This document shows, in pieces, positions 8,715 through 16,304 of a DNA stretch of 34,446 nucleotides. The notes under the pieces are model-generated. The model did not search any database and was not told the DNA's origin. It saw nothing but the letters and a program-made list of their open reading frames with translations. Origin of the DNA: Streptomyces sp. MUM 203J. GTDB lineage: Bacteria > Actinomycetota > Actinomycetes > Streptomycetales > Streptomycetaceae. The stretch spans positions 1 through 34,446 of the forward strand of contig NZ_JADWYO010000063.1 of assembly GCF_022414595.1 (NCBI RefSeq), given 5' to 3'. Position 1 is the first letter of the stretch. Each line of letters starts with the position of its first letter. The position numbers and the translations under genes were made by a program.

Positions 8715-10228
8715 TGAGCGGCTCCCGGGGGATTCCTTGCTGCGGCGCGGGCGATGTTACGGGCCATGCCGCCGAACACCACGGTGTGGAAGGGGGACAC
8801 ACTCCACCAGTACGCGTGTCCGAGCAGCCCGTGCGGGTGGAACAGGGCACGCTGCCGGTAGCGGGCACGCCCCGGCCCGTCCGCTTCGACACGCATCTCC
8901 AGCCAGGCCAGGCCGGGGAGGCGCATCTCGGCACGCAGCCGCAGCAGGCGACCGGGCTCGACCTCCTCCACGCGCCAGAAGTCCAGCGAGTCCCCGGCGC
9001 GCAGCCGCGCCGCGTCACGCCGGCCGCGACGCAGCCCCACACCGCCCACGAGCCGGTCCAGCCATCCACGGACCGCCCAGGCGAGCGGGAGGGAGTACCA
9101 GCCGTTGTCGCCGCCGATCCCCTCGACGACCCGCCACAGCTGCTGGGGGGTGGCATCGACCGCCTCCTCCCGCTCGTCCGTGTAGAGACTGCCGCCGGCC
9201 CAGTCGGGATCGGTGGGCAGCGGGTCGCTGGGGGCGCCGGGGACGGACGCGGACGACCAGCGGGTGGTGACCCGGGCCTCGCGGACCCGGCGCAGGGCGA
9301 GCACGAGCGCCTCGTCGCTGCTGATGGGCTGTCCGGGGGCGTCGGGCACGTACCGGGCGATGTCGTGCTCCCGGCAGACCACCTCGTGGCGCAGCGACTC
9401 GGCCAGGGGGCGGGCGATGGAGGCGGGCACGGGGGTGACGAGGCCGATCCACAGGCTGGACAGACGGAGGGTCAGCACCGGCACCGGGAGGATGAGCCGC
9501 GGCGGCAGCCCGGCGACGGCGGCATAGCGCTGCATCAGATCGCGGTAGGTCAGCACGTCCGCGCCGCCGATGTCGAAGGTGCGGTGGACGTCGGAGGGCA
9601 TGTCCGCGCTGCCGACCAGGTAGCGCAGGACGTCCCGGATGGCGATGGGCTGGATGCGGGTCCGCACCCAGCTGGGGGTGACCATGACCGGGAGGCGTTC
9701 GGTGAGGTAGCGGAGCATCTCGAAGGAGGCGGAGCCGGAGCCGAGGATGACGGCGGCCCGCAGGACCGTGGTCGGGACGCCCGAGTCGAGCAGGATCCGC
9801 CCCACCTCGTTCCGCGACCTCAGGTGCGGGGACAGCCGCCGCGGGGGCACACCCGCCGGGGTGAGACCGCCCAGGTAGACGATGCGCCGGACCTCCGCGG
9901 CCCGGGCCAGCTCACCGAACAGGGTCGCGGCCCGGCGGTCGGTCTCCTCGAACCCCGGGCCGCCGCCGAGGGCGTGCACCAGGTAGTACGCGACCTGGAC
10001 GCCCGCCATGGCGTCGCGAAGCGACACCTCGTCGGTGACGTCACCCCGCACGATCTCCACCCGGTGCGCCCAGGGGTGGTCGCGCAGCCTCCCGGGAGAC
10101 CGCGCCACGCAGCGGACCCGGTAGCCCGCGTCGAGCAGTTCGGGCACCAGTCGGCCACCGATGTAGCCGGTCGCGCCGGTGACCAGGCAGAGCGCGCCCC
10201 GCCCGGGTGCCGGGCCGGTGTCGTCCAT
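8711..10228 (-). CDS. Atypical SDR (NAD(P)-binding) protein with C-terminal DUF2867
   Basis: A 505-aa two-domain protein. Residues about 12-300 form a Rossmann fold of the extended/atypical SDR type, with the glycine motif at G18, G21 and G24 (VTGATGYIGG), a D in RGDVTD, and PTTVLRAAVILGSGS resembling NmrA/complex-I assembly-type SDRs. Residues about 330-495 match DUF2867, with SLYTDEREEAVDATPQQLWR, GDNGWYSLPLAWAVRGWLD and LLGHAYWWSVSPFH. The biochemical role is unknown. The ATG at 10228 follows GGGAGGAG at good spacing. A stop/start overlap couples it to photolyase, hinting at a light- or redox-stress role. A divergent MarR gene begins 175 bp away and could control it. Confidence 0.85.
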   Translation of the reverse strand: MDDTGPAPGRGALCLVTGATGYIGGRLVPELLDAGYRVRCVARSPGRLRDHPWAHRVEIVRGDVTDEVSLRDAMAGVQVAYYLVHALGGGPGFEETDRRAATLFGELARAAEVRRIVYLGGLTPAGVPPRRLSPHLRSRNEVGRILLDSGVPTTVLRAAVILGSGSASFEMLRYLTERLPVMVTPSWVRTRIQPIAIRDVLRYLVGSADMPSDVHRTFDIGGADVLTYRDLMQRYAAVAGLPPRLILPVPVLTLRLSSLWIGLVTPVPASIARPLAESLRHEVVCREHDIARYVPDAPGQPISSDEALVLALRRVREARVTTRWSSASVPGAPSDPLPTDPDWAGGSLYTDEREEAVDATPQQLWRVVEGIGGDNGWYSLPLAWAVRGWLDRLVGGVGLRRGRRDAARLRAGDSLDFWRVEEVEPGRLLRLRAEMRLPGLAWLEMRVEADGPGRARYRQRALFHPHGLLGHAYWWSVSPFHTVVFGGMARNIARAAARNPPGAAQ

Positions 10229-10403
10229 GACCGCTCCTCCCGTACGCCTTCGGTCTCCTCGTGCCATCTTCGCCAGGACCGGTCCGGTATGCCGCGAACA
10301 CGTGCGGCGCGCCGCACGGGACGGCCGGGCGACGAGCGGCCGCCCGCGCCACAGGCGGTCTCCCGCACCGGGTGACGACCGGACCCGCCTATAGGCTGAC
10401 CAG
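10229..10403. promoter_or_regulatory. Divergent promoter region rich in perfect palindromes (SDR-phr / marR)
   Basis: This 175-bp gap between divergent genes holds three perfect palindromes: GGACCGGTCC (10276-10285), an 18-bp one, CGTGCGGCGCGCCGCACG (10301-10318), and GCCTATAGGC (10387-10396). The last overlaps TAGGCT (10392-10397), a good Streptomyces -10 hexamer 6 nt before the marR GTG, so marR may be leaderless. TATAGG can also be read as a -10 in the other direction. No convincing -35 with normal spacing was found. MarR autoregulation is an inference. Confidence 0.5.
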
Positions 10404-10925
10404 GTGGTGACAAAGGACGACCGGGCGGACGAAGACACGCCGGGCGGGCGGCGGCGGTCCCCTGCGGACCTCCTGGCGTTCGCCGTGCAGCTGCGCCGGA
10501 TGAACGGCGAGATCAACCGCCTGGTGCACACGTTCGCCTCCGAGCAGGGCCTGCACGCGACGGACGTGCAGGCGCTGGCCGCGATCCTCGACTCGTCCGA
10601 GCCCATGACCCCGACCCGGCTCCGGGAGCATCTCGGCCTGACGTCGGGGGCGGTCACGGCGTGCGTGGACCGGCTGGTGCGGGCGGGGCACGTACGCCGG
10701 TCCCGGGAGAGCGCCGACCGGCGGGTGGTCCACCTGCACTACGTGCCGGAGGCCAAGGCCGCCGCCCGGACGTTCTTCCGTCCGCTGGCCCTCGCCACCG
10801 ACGCCGCGCGGGCGGGGTTCACCGCCGAGGAACTGGAGGCGGTGCTGCGGTTCCTGACGGTGCTCAACGAGAGGCTGGGCGCGCAGGAGGCCCCCGGGGG
10901 CCACCGGGACGCACCGCGCCGCTGA
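10404..10925 (+). CDS. MarR-family transcriptional regulator
   Basis: A 173-aa winged-helix regulator, the usual size for MarR dimers. Residues about 55-105 hold the DNA-recognition helix and wing: PMTPTRLREHLGLTSGAVTA, CVDRLVRAGHVRRSR, then SADRRVVHLHYVPEAKA, the conserved D-x-R wing signature. Flanking helices form the dimer interface. Two GTG codons are in tandem at 10404; the first lies right behind a TAGGCT -10 hexamer, which suggests leaderless translation. It sits 101 bp upstream of an MMPL exporter in the same orientation and diverges from SDR-phr, so it probably represses the exporter in response to a small ligand. The ligand is unknown. Confidence 0.92.
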   Translation: MVTKDDRADEDTPGGRRRSPADLLAFAVQLRRMNGEINRLVHTFASEQGLHATDVQALAAILDSSEPMTPTRLREHLGLTSGAVTACVDRLVRAGHVRRSRESADRRVVHLHYVPEAKAAARTFFRPLALATDAARAGFTAEELEAVLRFLTVLNERLGAQEAPGGHRDAPRR

Positions 10926-10954
10926 GAATGCCGCTTCCGCGCACCCGGACTCCA

Positions 10955-10975
10955 TATAGTTCAATCATTGAGATA
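10955..10975 (+). promoter_or_regulatory. Exporter promoter -10 overlapped by a MarR-type operator
   Basis: TATAGT (10955-10960) is a strong -10 hexamer 67 bp before the MMPL ATG. It runs into a 19-bp palindrome at 10957-10975 of form TAnnTCAATcATTGAnnTA, with a perfect TCAAT/ATTGA core. The block is AT-rich in an otherwise very GC-rich region. A second TTGAGAT copy lies 16 bp downstream (10984-10990; first copy 10968-10974). Size, symmetry and placement over the start point fit MarR repression of the exporter. The -35 is weak. Confidence 0.6.
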
Positions 10976-11026
10976 GTTTTCTGTTGAGATTTCTCCCGTC
11001 GTCCCCTGCTGTCTTCCAGGAGCGTC

Positions 11027-13129
11027 ATGCCTCCCTTCCCCGTTGTCGTACGCCGGCTGCTGCCGGTGCTCCTCATCGCGGTCTGGCTCGCCGTGGGCGG
11101 CGGGCTCGGCTCGTATGCCGGAAAGCTCGGCGAGGTCGCCACGAACGACCAGGCCGCCTTCCTGCCGCGCAACGCCGAGTCGACCCGAGTCCTGGAGGAG
11201 CAGGAGGCCTTCCGCCAGGAGGAGGCACTGCCCGCGATCGTGGTGTGGACCGCGGGCGACGGCTCGGTATCGGACGCCCAGCGGGAGGCCGCGACGGACG
11301 CCCTGGCCTCGCTGGCCGACGCGGACGGGGTGGCGGGCCGCCCCTCCCCCGCCGTGGTCTCCGAGGACGGTGAGGCCCTCCAGGGGGTGCTGCGGCTGCG
11401 GCCGGACCGGGGCGACGAGCTGGCCGGCACCCTCGACCGCATCCGCGCGGCGGCCGAAGAGGTGCCGGACTCCCGGGTCTTCGTCGCCGGCCCGGCGGCG
11501 ACACAGGCCGACCTGTCCGACGCCTTCGCGGGCATCGACGGGCTGCTGCTCGGCGTGGCACTGACGGCCGTCCTGCTCATCCTCCTGCTGGTGTACCGGA
11601 GCGTGCTGCTGCCGCTGCTGGTGATCACGGGGGCGGTCCTGGCCCTGGGGCTGGCGAGCGCCGTGGTGTACGCCCTCGCGGACCGCGACGTCCTGCGGGT
11701 CGACGGGCAGGTGCAGGGCATCCTGTTCATCCTGGTCATCGGCGCGGCCACCGACTACGCACTGCTGCTGATCGCACGCTACCGCGAGGAGCTGCGGCAC
11801 GACGACGACCGCCTCGTGGCGATGCGGGCGGCACTGCGGCAGTCGGCCGGGCCGATCGTGGCCAGCGCCGCGACGGTCGCCCTCGGACTGCTGGCGCTGC
11901 TCCTCAGCGACCTCACCAACAACCGCGCGCTCGGCCCGGTCGGGGCCATCGGCATCGTCTGCGCCGTGCTGAGCGCGCTGACCTTCCTGCCCGCCGTCCT
12001 GGTGCTGCTCGGCCGGGCGGCCTACTGGCCCGCGTCACCCGCCCACGGCACCGAGCGGAGTGACCGCGGCGTGTGGCCGAGGGTGGCCGCCCTGGTCGAC
12101 CGGGCGCCGCGCAGGGTCTGGGCGGTCACCCTGGCCGCGCTGCTGGCGTGCGCGGCCTTCGCTCCCGGCCTCAGTGCGAGAGGCGTCCCGCTGGACGAGA
12201 TCTTCGTGGCGGACGCGCCGTCCGTGGCCGCGGGGCAGGTGCTGGACGAGCACTTCCCCGGCGGGTCCGGCAACCCGGCCGTCATCGTGGCGGAGGCCGA
12301 CGCTCTGCCCGCGGTGACCGCGGCGGCGCGCGGCACGCAGGGAGTGGCCTCGGCGGCTCCGGTCGACGCCTCGGGGCGGCCGGGCGGCGGACCGCCACTG
12401 ACGGCCGACGGACGCGTCCGGCTGTACGCCACGCTGGAGGCGGCCCCGGACAGCGACGCCGCCAAGGAGACCCTGGTGCGGCTGCGCGAAGCGGTGCACG
12501 CCGTGCCGGACGCGGACGCGCTGGTCGGCGGCTACACCGCGCAGCGGTACGACACGCAGACCACCGCGCAGCGGGACCGCGCGGTCATCGTCCCCGTGGT
12601 GCTGGCGATCATCCTGCTCATCCTGATCGGACTGCTGCGCTCGCTCGTCCTGCCGGTGCTCCTGGTGGCCACCGTCGCCCTCAACTTCCTCGCGACTCTG
12701 GGCATCTCCACCGTCGTCTTCCAGTGGCTCCTGGGGTTCAGCGGCACGGACGCCTCGGTCCCGCTGTACGGCTTCGTGTTCCTGGTGGCCCTGGGGGTCG
12801 ACTACAACATCTTCCTCGTGTCGCGCGTGCGCGAGGAGGCACTTCTGCACGGCACCCGGGAGGGTGTGCGGCGCGGCCTGACCGCCACGGGCGGCGTGAT
12901 CACCTCGGCGGGCGTCGTGCTGGCCGCGACCTTCGCCGCGCTCGCCGTGATCCCGCTGGCGTTCCTGCTGCAGATCGCCTTCATCGTCGCCTTCGGCGTG
13001 CTGCTCGACACCCTGGTCGTACGGTCCCTGCTGGTGCCGGCCCTGATCCGGGACATCGGGCCGCTGTCGTGGTGGCCGAGCGCCCTCGCTGCCGGCCTCA
13101 GAAAACCGACAGGCCCGTCAGCGTCGTGA
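11027..13129 (+). CDS. MMPL/RND-family membrane exporter
   Basis: A 700-aa proton-driven transporter with the two-fold repeat of the MMPL family: N-terminal membrane helix (LLPVLLIAVWLAVGGGLGSY), extracytoplasmic domain, five-helix bundle, then a second helix near residue 365, a second outer domain and a second bundle. The paired helix-4 motifs are IGAATDYALLLIARYREEL and LGVDYNIFLVSRVREEA, whose Asp-Tyr pairs are the proton-relay residues of this family. Mycobacterial MmpL proteins move lipids and siderophores; Streptomyces members export lipids, antibiotics or toxic compounds. AGGAG (11018-11022) precedes the ATG. It probably forms a regulatory pair with the upstream MarR gene. Its 3' end overlaps the convergent glutaminase gene by 32 bp. 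The substrate is unknown. Confidence 0.93.
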   Translation: MPPFPVVVRRLLPVLLIAVWLAVGGGLGSYAGKLGEVATNDQAAFLPRNAESTRVLEEQEAFRQEEALPAIVVWTAGDGSVSDAQREAATDALASLADADGVAGRPSPAVVSEDGEALQGVLRLRPDRGDELAGTLDRIRAAAEEVPDSRVFVAGPAATQADLSDAFAGIDGLLLGVALTAVLLILLLVYRSVLLPLLVITGAVLALGLASAVVYALADRDVLRVDGQVQGILFILVIGAATDYALLLIARYREELRHDDDRLVAMRAALRQSAGPIVASAATVALGLLALLLSDLTNNRALGPVGAIGIVCAVLSALTFLPAVLVLLGRAAYWPASPAHGTERSDRGVWPRVAALVDRAPRRVWAVTLAALLACAAFAPGLSARGVPLDEIFVADAPSVAAGQVLDEHFPGGSGNPAVIVAEADALPAVTAAARGTQGVASAAPVDASGRPGGGPPLTADGRVRLYATLEAAPDSDAAKETLVRLREAVHAVPDADALVGGYTAQRYDTQTTAQRDRAVIVPVVLAIILLILIGLLRSLVLPVLLVATVALNFLATLGISTVVFQWLLGFSGTDASVPLYGFVFLVALGVDYNIFLVSRVREEALLHGTREGVRRGLTATGGVITSAGVVLAATFAALAVIPLAFLLQIAFIVAFGVLLDTLVVRSLLVPALIRDIGPLSWWPSALAAGLRKPTGPSAS

Positions 13130-14030
13130 ACCGGTCGAGCGCGGCGACTCCGGCGACCGAGTTGCCGCGCTCGTCCAGCCCCGGGCTCCAGACGCACAGC
13201 GTGCAGCGGCCGGGGACGACCGCGATGATGCCGCCGCCCACCCCGCTCTTGCCGGGGAGGCCGACGCGGTACGCGAAGTCGCCGGCGGCGTCGTAGGTGC
13301 CGCAGGTCAGCATGACGGCGTTGACCTGCTTGGCCTGGCTGCGGGTGAGCAGGGAGGTGCCGTCGGCCCGGGTGCCGTGCCGGGCCAGGAAGGACGCGGC
13401 CAGGGCGAGGTCCGCGCAGGACGCCTCCAGGGAGCACTGGCGGAAGTACTGGTCCAGCAGCTCCGGCACGGGGTTGCCGATGTTGCGGTACGAGGCCATG
13501 AAATGGGCCAGGGCGGCGTTGCGGTCACCGTGGGCGGCCTCGGACGCGGCGACGCTCTCGTCGAAGTCGAGGTGCGGGTTTCCGCTTTCGGTGCGGAGGA
13601 AGTCGCGGAGGGTCCCGGCGGCGTCGCCGGTCACCGTGTGGAGGAGGTCGGTGACGACCAGCGCGCCCGCGTTGATGAAGGGGTTGCGGGGGATGCCGTT
13701 CTCGTACTCGAGCTGCACCAGGGAGTTGAACGGGTTGCCCGAGGGTTCGCGGCCGACGTGCTCCCACAGGGCGTCGCCGTCCAGGGAGAGGGCCAGAGCG
13801 AGGGTGAAGGCCTTGGTGATGGACTGCGCGGAGAAGGGGTGGCGCCACTCCCCCACCCCGTACACCGTGCCGTCGAGTTCCGCGACGGCCATGCCGAACC
13901 GGCGGGGATCGGCGGCGGCGAGCGCCGGGATGTAGTCGGCGGGGCGGCCCCGGCCCGGAGTGGCGGCGATGTCGGCCGCGATCTGTTCGAGGACGGGCAG
14001 GAAGGTGCTCGGGGCCACGGGCGTGCTCAC
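13098..14030 (-). CDS. glsA: Glutaminase (serine-dependent beta-lactamase fold)
   Basis: A 310-aa cytosolic enzyme that hydrolyses L-glutamine to glutamate and ammonia. The catalytic Ser-x-x-Lys is S70-I-T-K73 in FSAQSITKAFT. Other family blocks are NPFNSLVQLEYENGIPRNPF, INAGALVVTD, the RNIGNPVPELLDQYFRQCS segment and the GLPGKSGVGGGIIAVVPG segment near the C-terminus. The length matches bacterial glutaminases (about 308 aa). GTG at 14030 (MSTPVAP) is chosen because it gives the family's normal N-terminus, although no well-spaced ribosome-binding site is seen. It lies 76 bp downstream of paoC on the same strand, behind a hairpin. Its end overlaps the convergent MMPL gene by 32 bp. Confidence 0.94.
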   Translation of the reverse strand: MSTPVAPSTFLPVLEQIAADIAATPGRGRPADYIPALAAADPRRFGMAVAELDGTVYGVGEWRHPFSAQSITKAFTLALALSLDGDALWEHVGREPSGNPFNSLVQLEYENGIPRNPFINAGALVVTDLLHTVTGDAAGTLRDFLRTESGNPHLDFDESVAASEAAHGDRNAALAHFMASYRNIGNPVPELLDQYFRQCSLEASCADLALAASFLARHGTRADGTSLLTRSQAKQVNAVMLTCGTYDAAGDFAYRVGLPGKSGVGGGIIAVVPGRCTLCVWSPGLDERGNSVAGVAALDRFTTLTGLSVF

Positions 14031-14085
14031 TCCGGCGTGTGCGACGGGTCGTTCGATCGGCCCCCATTGTGCATGTTCGCCGGGT

Positions 14086-14103
14086 GCCCCCTGTGCGGGG
14101 GGC
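14086..14103 (-). terminator. GC hairpin after paoC
   Basis: GCCCCC (14086-14091) pairs with GGGGGC (14098-14103) around a 6-nt loop, starting 3 bp beyond the paoC stop on the minus strand. No T-run follows. It may end or attenuate the DUF5709-paoABC transcript before glutaminase. Confidence 0.4.
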
Positions 14104-14106
14104 CGC

Positions 14107-16245
14107 TCAGCCGAGCGCGCTCTCCTCCCAGGCCGGGAGGATCCGGTCGGGAGTGAGGGGCAGTTCGCGGAAGCGGATGCCGGTCGCGTGGCGGACGGCG
14201 TTGCCGAGCGCGGCGGCGGCGCCGACGGTGCCGATCTCACCGATGCCCTTGCTGCCCATGGGGTTGAGGAGGCTGTCGTCCTCGTCGATCCAGTGTGCCT
14301 CGATGTCCGGGACGTCGGCGTGGACGGGCACGTGGTAGGCGGCGAGGTCGCTCTCGGTGAAGTCGGCGTGCGCGGCGTCCATGGTGGAGTGCTCGGTGAG
14401 CGCCATACCGAGGCCCATGATCATGCCTCCGACGAGCTGGGAACGGGCGGTGCGCGGATTGAGGATCCGCCCGGCGGCGAACACCCCGAGCATCCGCCGC
14501 GCCCGGACCTCACCGGTCACCGTGTCGACCTGGACCTCCGCGAACTGGGCGCCGAACGCGTGCCGCGCGTAAGGGGGTCTGCGGCGGGCCTCCTCGCCGG
14601 TGTCGGCCGTGACGGTGAGCCCCTCCTCGGGGAACGGGCCCTCGTGTCCGGCTGCCAGGGCGGCGAGTTCGTTCGCGGCCTTGTGGACGGCCCAGCCCCA
14701 GGAGGCGGTGCCGGCGGAGCCTCCGGCGAGCGGGGCGCGGGGCAGCCGGGTGCTGCCGATCTCGATGCGTACGGCGTCCAGGCCGACGCCCAGCGCCTGC
14801 GCGGCGATCTGGGCGAGGACGGTGCGGGCGCCCGTGCCGATGTCGGTGGCGTTGGTGCGGACGGTGAAGGTGCCGTCAGGGTGGGCCGTGACGGAGGCGG
14901 TGGACGGGCCGGCGTAAGCGGGGTAGGTGGCGGCGGCGACGCCGGTGCCGACGAGGAGGGGGCCCTCGCGGTGGGAGGCGGGGCGGGGGTCGCGCCGGTG
15001 CCAGCCGAAGCGGCGGGCGCCCTCGCGCAGGCAGTCGACGAGGTGGCGGCTGCTGAAGGGGCGGCCGCTGTCGGGGTCGGTGGCGGGTTCGTTGCGGACC
15101 CGGAGTTCGATCGGGTCCATGCCGAGGGCCTCAGCCAGTTCGTCCATGGCGGACTCCAGGGCGTACATGCCGGGGGTCTCGCCGGGGGCGCGCATCCAGG
15201 AGGGGCTGGGCACGTCGAGAGGAACGACGCGGTGGGTCGTGAGGCTGTGCGGCGAGCCGTACATGACGCGGGCGGGGACCGCCGCCTGCTCGACGAACTC
15301 GGTGATGCGGGAGGTGTGGGTGAGCACTTCGTGGCTCACGGAGAGGAGCGTGCCGTCGCGCTCGGCGCCGAGGCGCAGCCGGTGCAGGGTGGGGGCGCGG
15401 TGGCCGGTGACGGACGGCAGGTGGCGGCGGGGCAGGGCGAGTTTGACCGGGCGGCCGGTGTGGATGGCCGCCATGGCGGCGAGGACGACGTGCGGGCGGG
15501 CGGTGCCCTTGCCGCCGAATCCGCCGCCGACGTGTTCCGCGACGACGGTGACCCGGTCCTCGGGGAGGCCGAACAGCGCCGCCAGCACGGACCGCACGAC
15601 GTTGGTGCCCTGGCAGGAGTCGTAGACGGTGAGGCGCCCGCCGGCGAAGTGGGCGGTGGCGGCGTGCGGCTCCATGGGGTGGTTGTGCAGGGGCGGCACC
15701 GAGTAGGCGGCGTCGACGCGCACGGGGGCGGCGGCGAAGGCGTCCTCGGCGTCGCCGCGCTCACGGTGGGCGGGGTAGCCCCCGTTCACTTCGAGCGGGG
15801 TGTACGTCTCGGGGTGGTCCTCAGCGAGGACGACGTCGTGCGGTTCGGGCTCGTCGCCGTGCTCGGCGCAGGTCACCCGGACGGCGGCGGCCGCGGCGCG
15901 GGCCTGCTCCAGGGTGTCCGCGACGGCGAGGGCCGCGTACCAGCCGCGGTGCGGGACGCTGTCGTACTGGAGGACGTCGAGTTCCGGGTCGTCGGGCGGG
16001 GCGGCGAAGCGGGGCGCGTCGAACGGGGTGAGGACGGTGACGACCCCGGGCAGGGCGAGCGCCTCGGCGGTGTCGACGGCGGTGAGCCGCCCGCAGGTGA
16101 TCCCGGCGGGAACGGGCCACGCGTAGGCGCAGCCGGGAGGGGTGTGCTCGGCCGCGTAGCGGGCGGCGCCGGTGACCTTGTCCCGGCCTTCCAGGCGCTC
16201 GGCGGGGGCGCCGAGGACGGACCGGTGCGGGGGCTGGGCGGTCAT
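14107..16245 (-). CDS. paoC: PaoC-like aldehyde oxidoreductase, molybdenum-cofactor subunit
   Basis: A 712-aa large subunit of a xanthine-oxidase-family molybdoenzyme, closest in pattern to PaoC (YagR) of E. coli, which oxidises aromatic aldehydes with a molybdopterin cytosine dinucleotide cofactor. Seen: RLEGRDKVTGAARYAAE at the N-terminus, GGGFGGK near residue 240, MRAPGETPG near residue 350, and the catalytic glutamate E670 in GSKGIGEIGTVG. The loop before it (DEDDSLLNPMGSKG) resembles PaoC rather than xanthine dehydrogenase. Two ATGs lie close together (16251 and 16245). The second is preferred because AGGA lies 8 nt upstream of it. PaoB ends 59 bp upstream. Whether the substrate is aldehyde or an N-heterocycle is not proven. 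Confidence 0.9.
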   Translation of the reverse strand: MTAQPPHRSVLGAPAERLEGRDKVTGAARYAAEHTPPGCAYAWPVPAGITCGRLTAVDTAEALALPGVVTVLTPFDAPRFAAPPDDPELDVLQYDSVPHRGWYAALAVADTLEQARAAAAAVRVTCAEHGDEPEPHDVVLAEDHPETYTPLEVNGGYPAHRERGDAEDAFAAAPVRVDAAYSVPPLHNHPMEPHAATAHFAGGRLTVYDSCQGTNVVRSVLAALFGLPEDRVTVVAEHVGGGFGGKGTARPHVVLAAMAAIHTGRPVKLALPRRHLPSVTGHRAPTLHRLRLGAERDGTLLSVSHEVLTHTSRITEFVEQAAVPARVMYGSPHSLTTHRVVPLDVPSPSWMRAPGETPGMYALESAMDELAEALGMDPIELRVRNEPATDPDSGRPFSSRHLVDCLREGARRFGWHRRDPRPASHREGPLLVGTGVAAATYPAYAGPSTASVTAHPDGTFTVRTNATDIGTGARTVLAQIAAQALGVGLDAVRIEIGSTRLPRAPLAGGSAGTASWGWAVHKAANELAALAAGHEGPFPEEGLTVTADTGEEARRRPPYARHAFGAQFAEVQVDTVTGEVRARRMLGVFAAGRILNPRTARSQLVGGMIMGLGMALTEHSTMDAAHADFTESDLAAYHVPVHADVPDIEAHWIDEDDSLLNPMGSKGIGEIGTVGAAAALGNAVRHATGIRFRELPLTPDRILPAWEESALG

Positions 16246-16304
16246 GGGCATGGTCCTGTTCGCTGGTCAGGGGCTCTGAGGCGCCGGCGTCGGGGGGCGT
16301 GCCG

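Noticed and set aside
13098..14240. A longer glutaminase starting at 14240
   Set aside because: The extra residues overlap the end of paoC and are Pro/Ser/Arg-rich; the family N-terminus fits the GTG at 14030.
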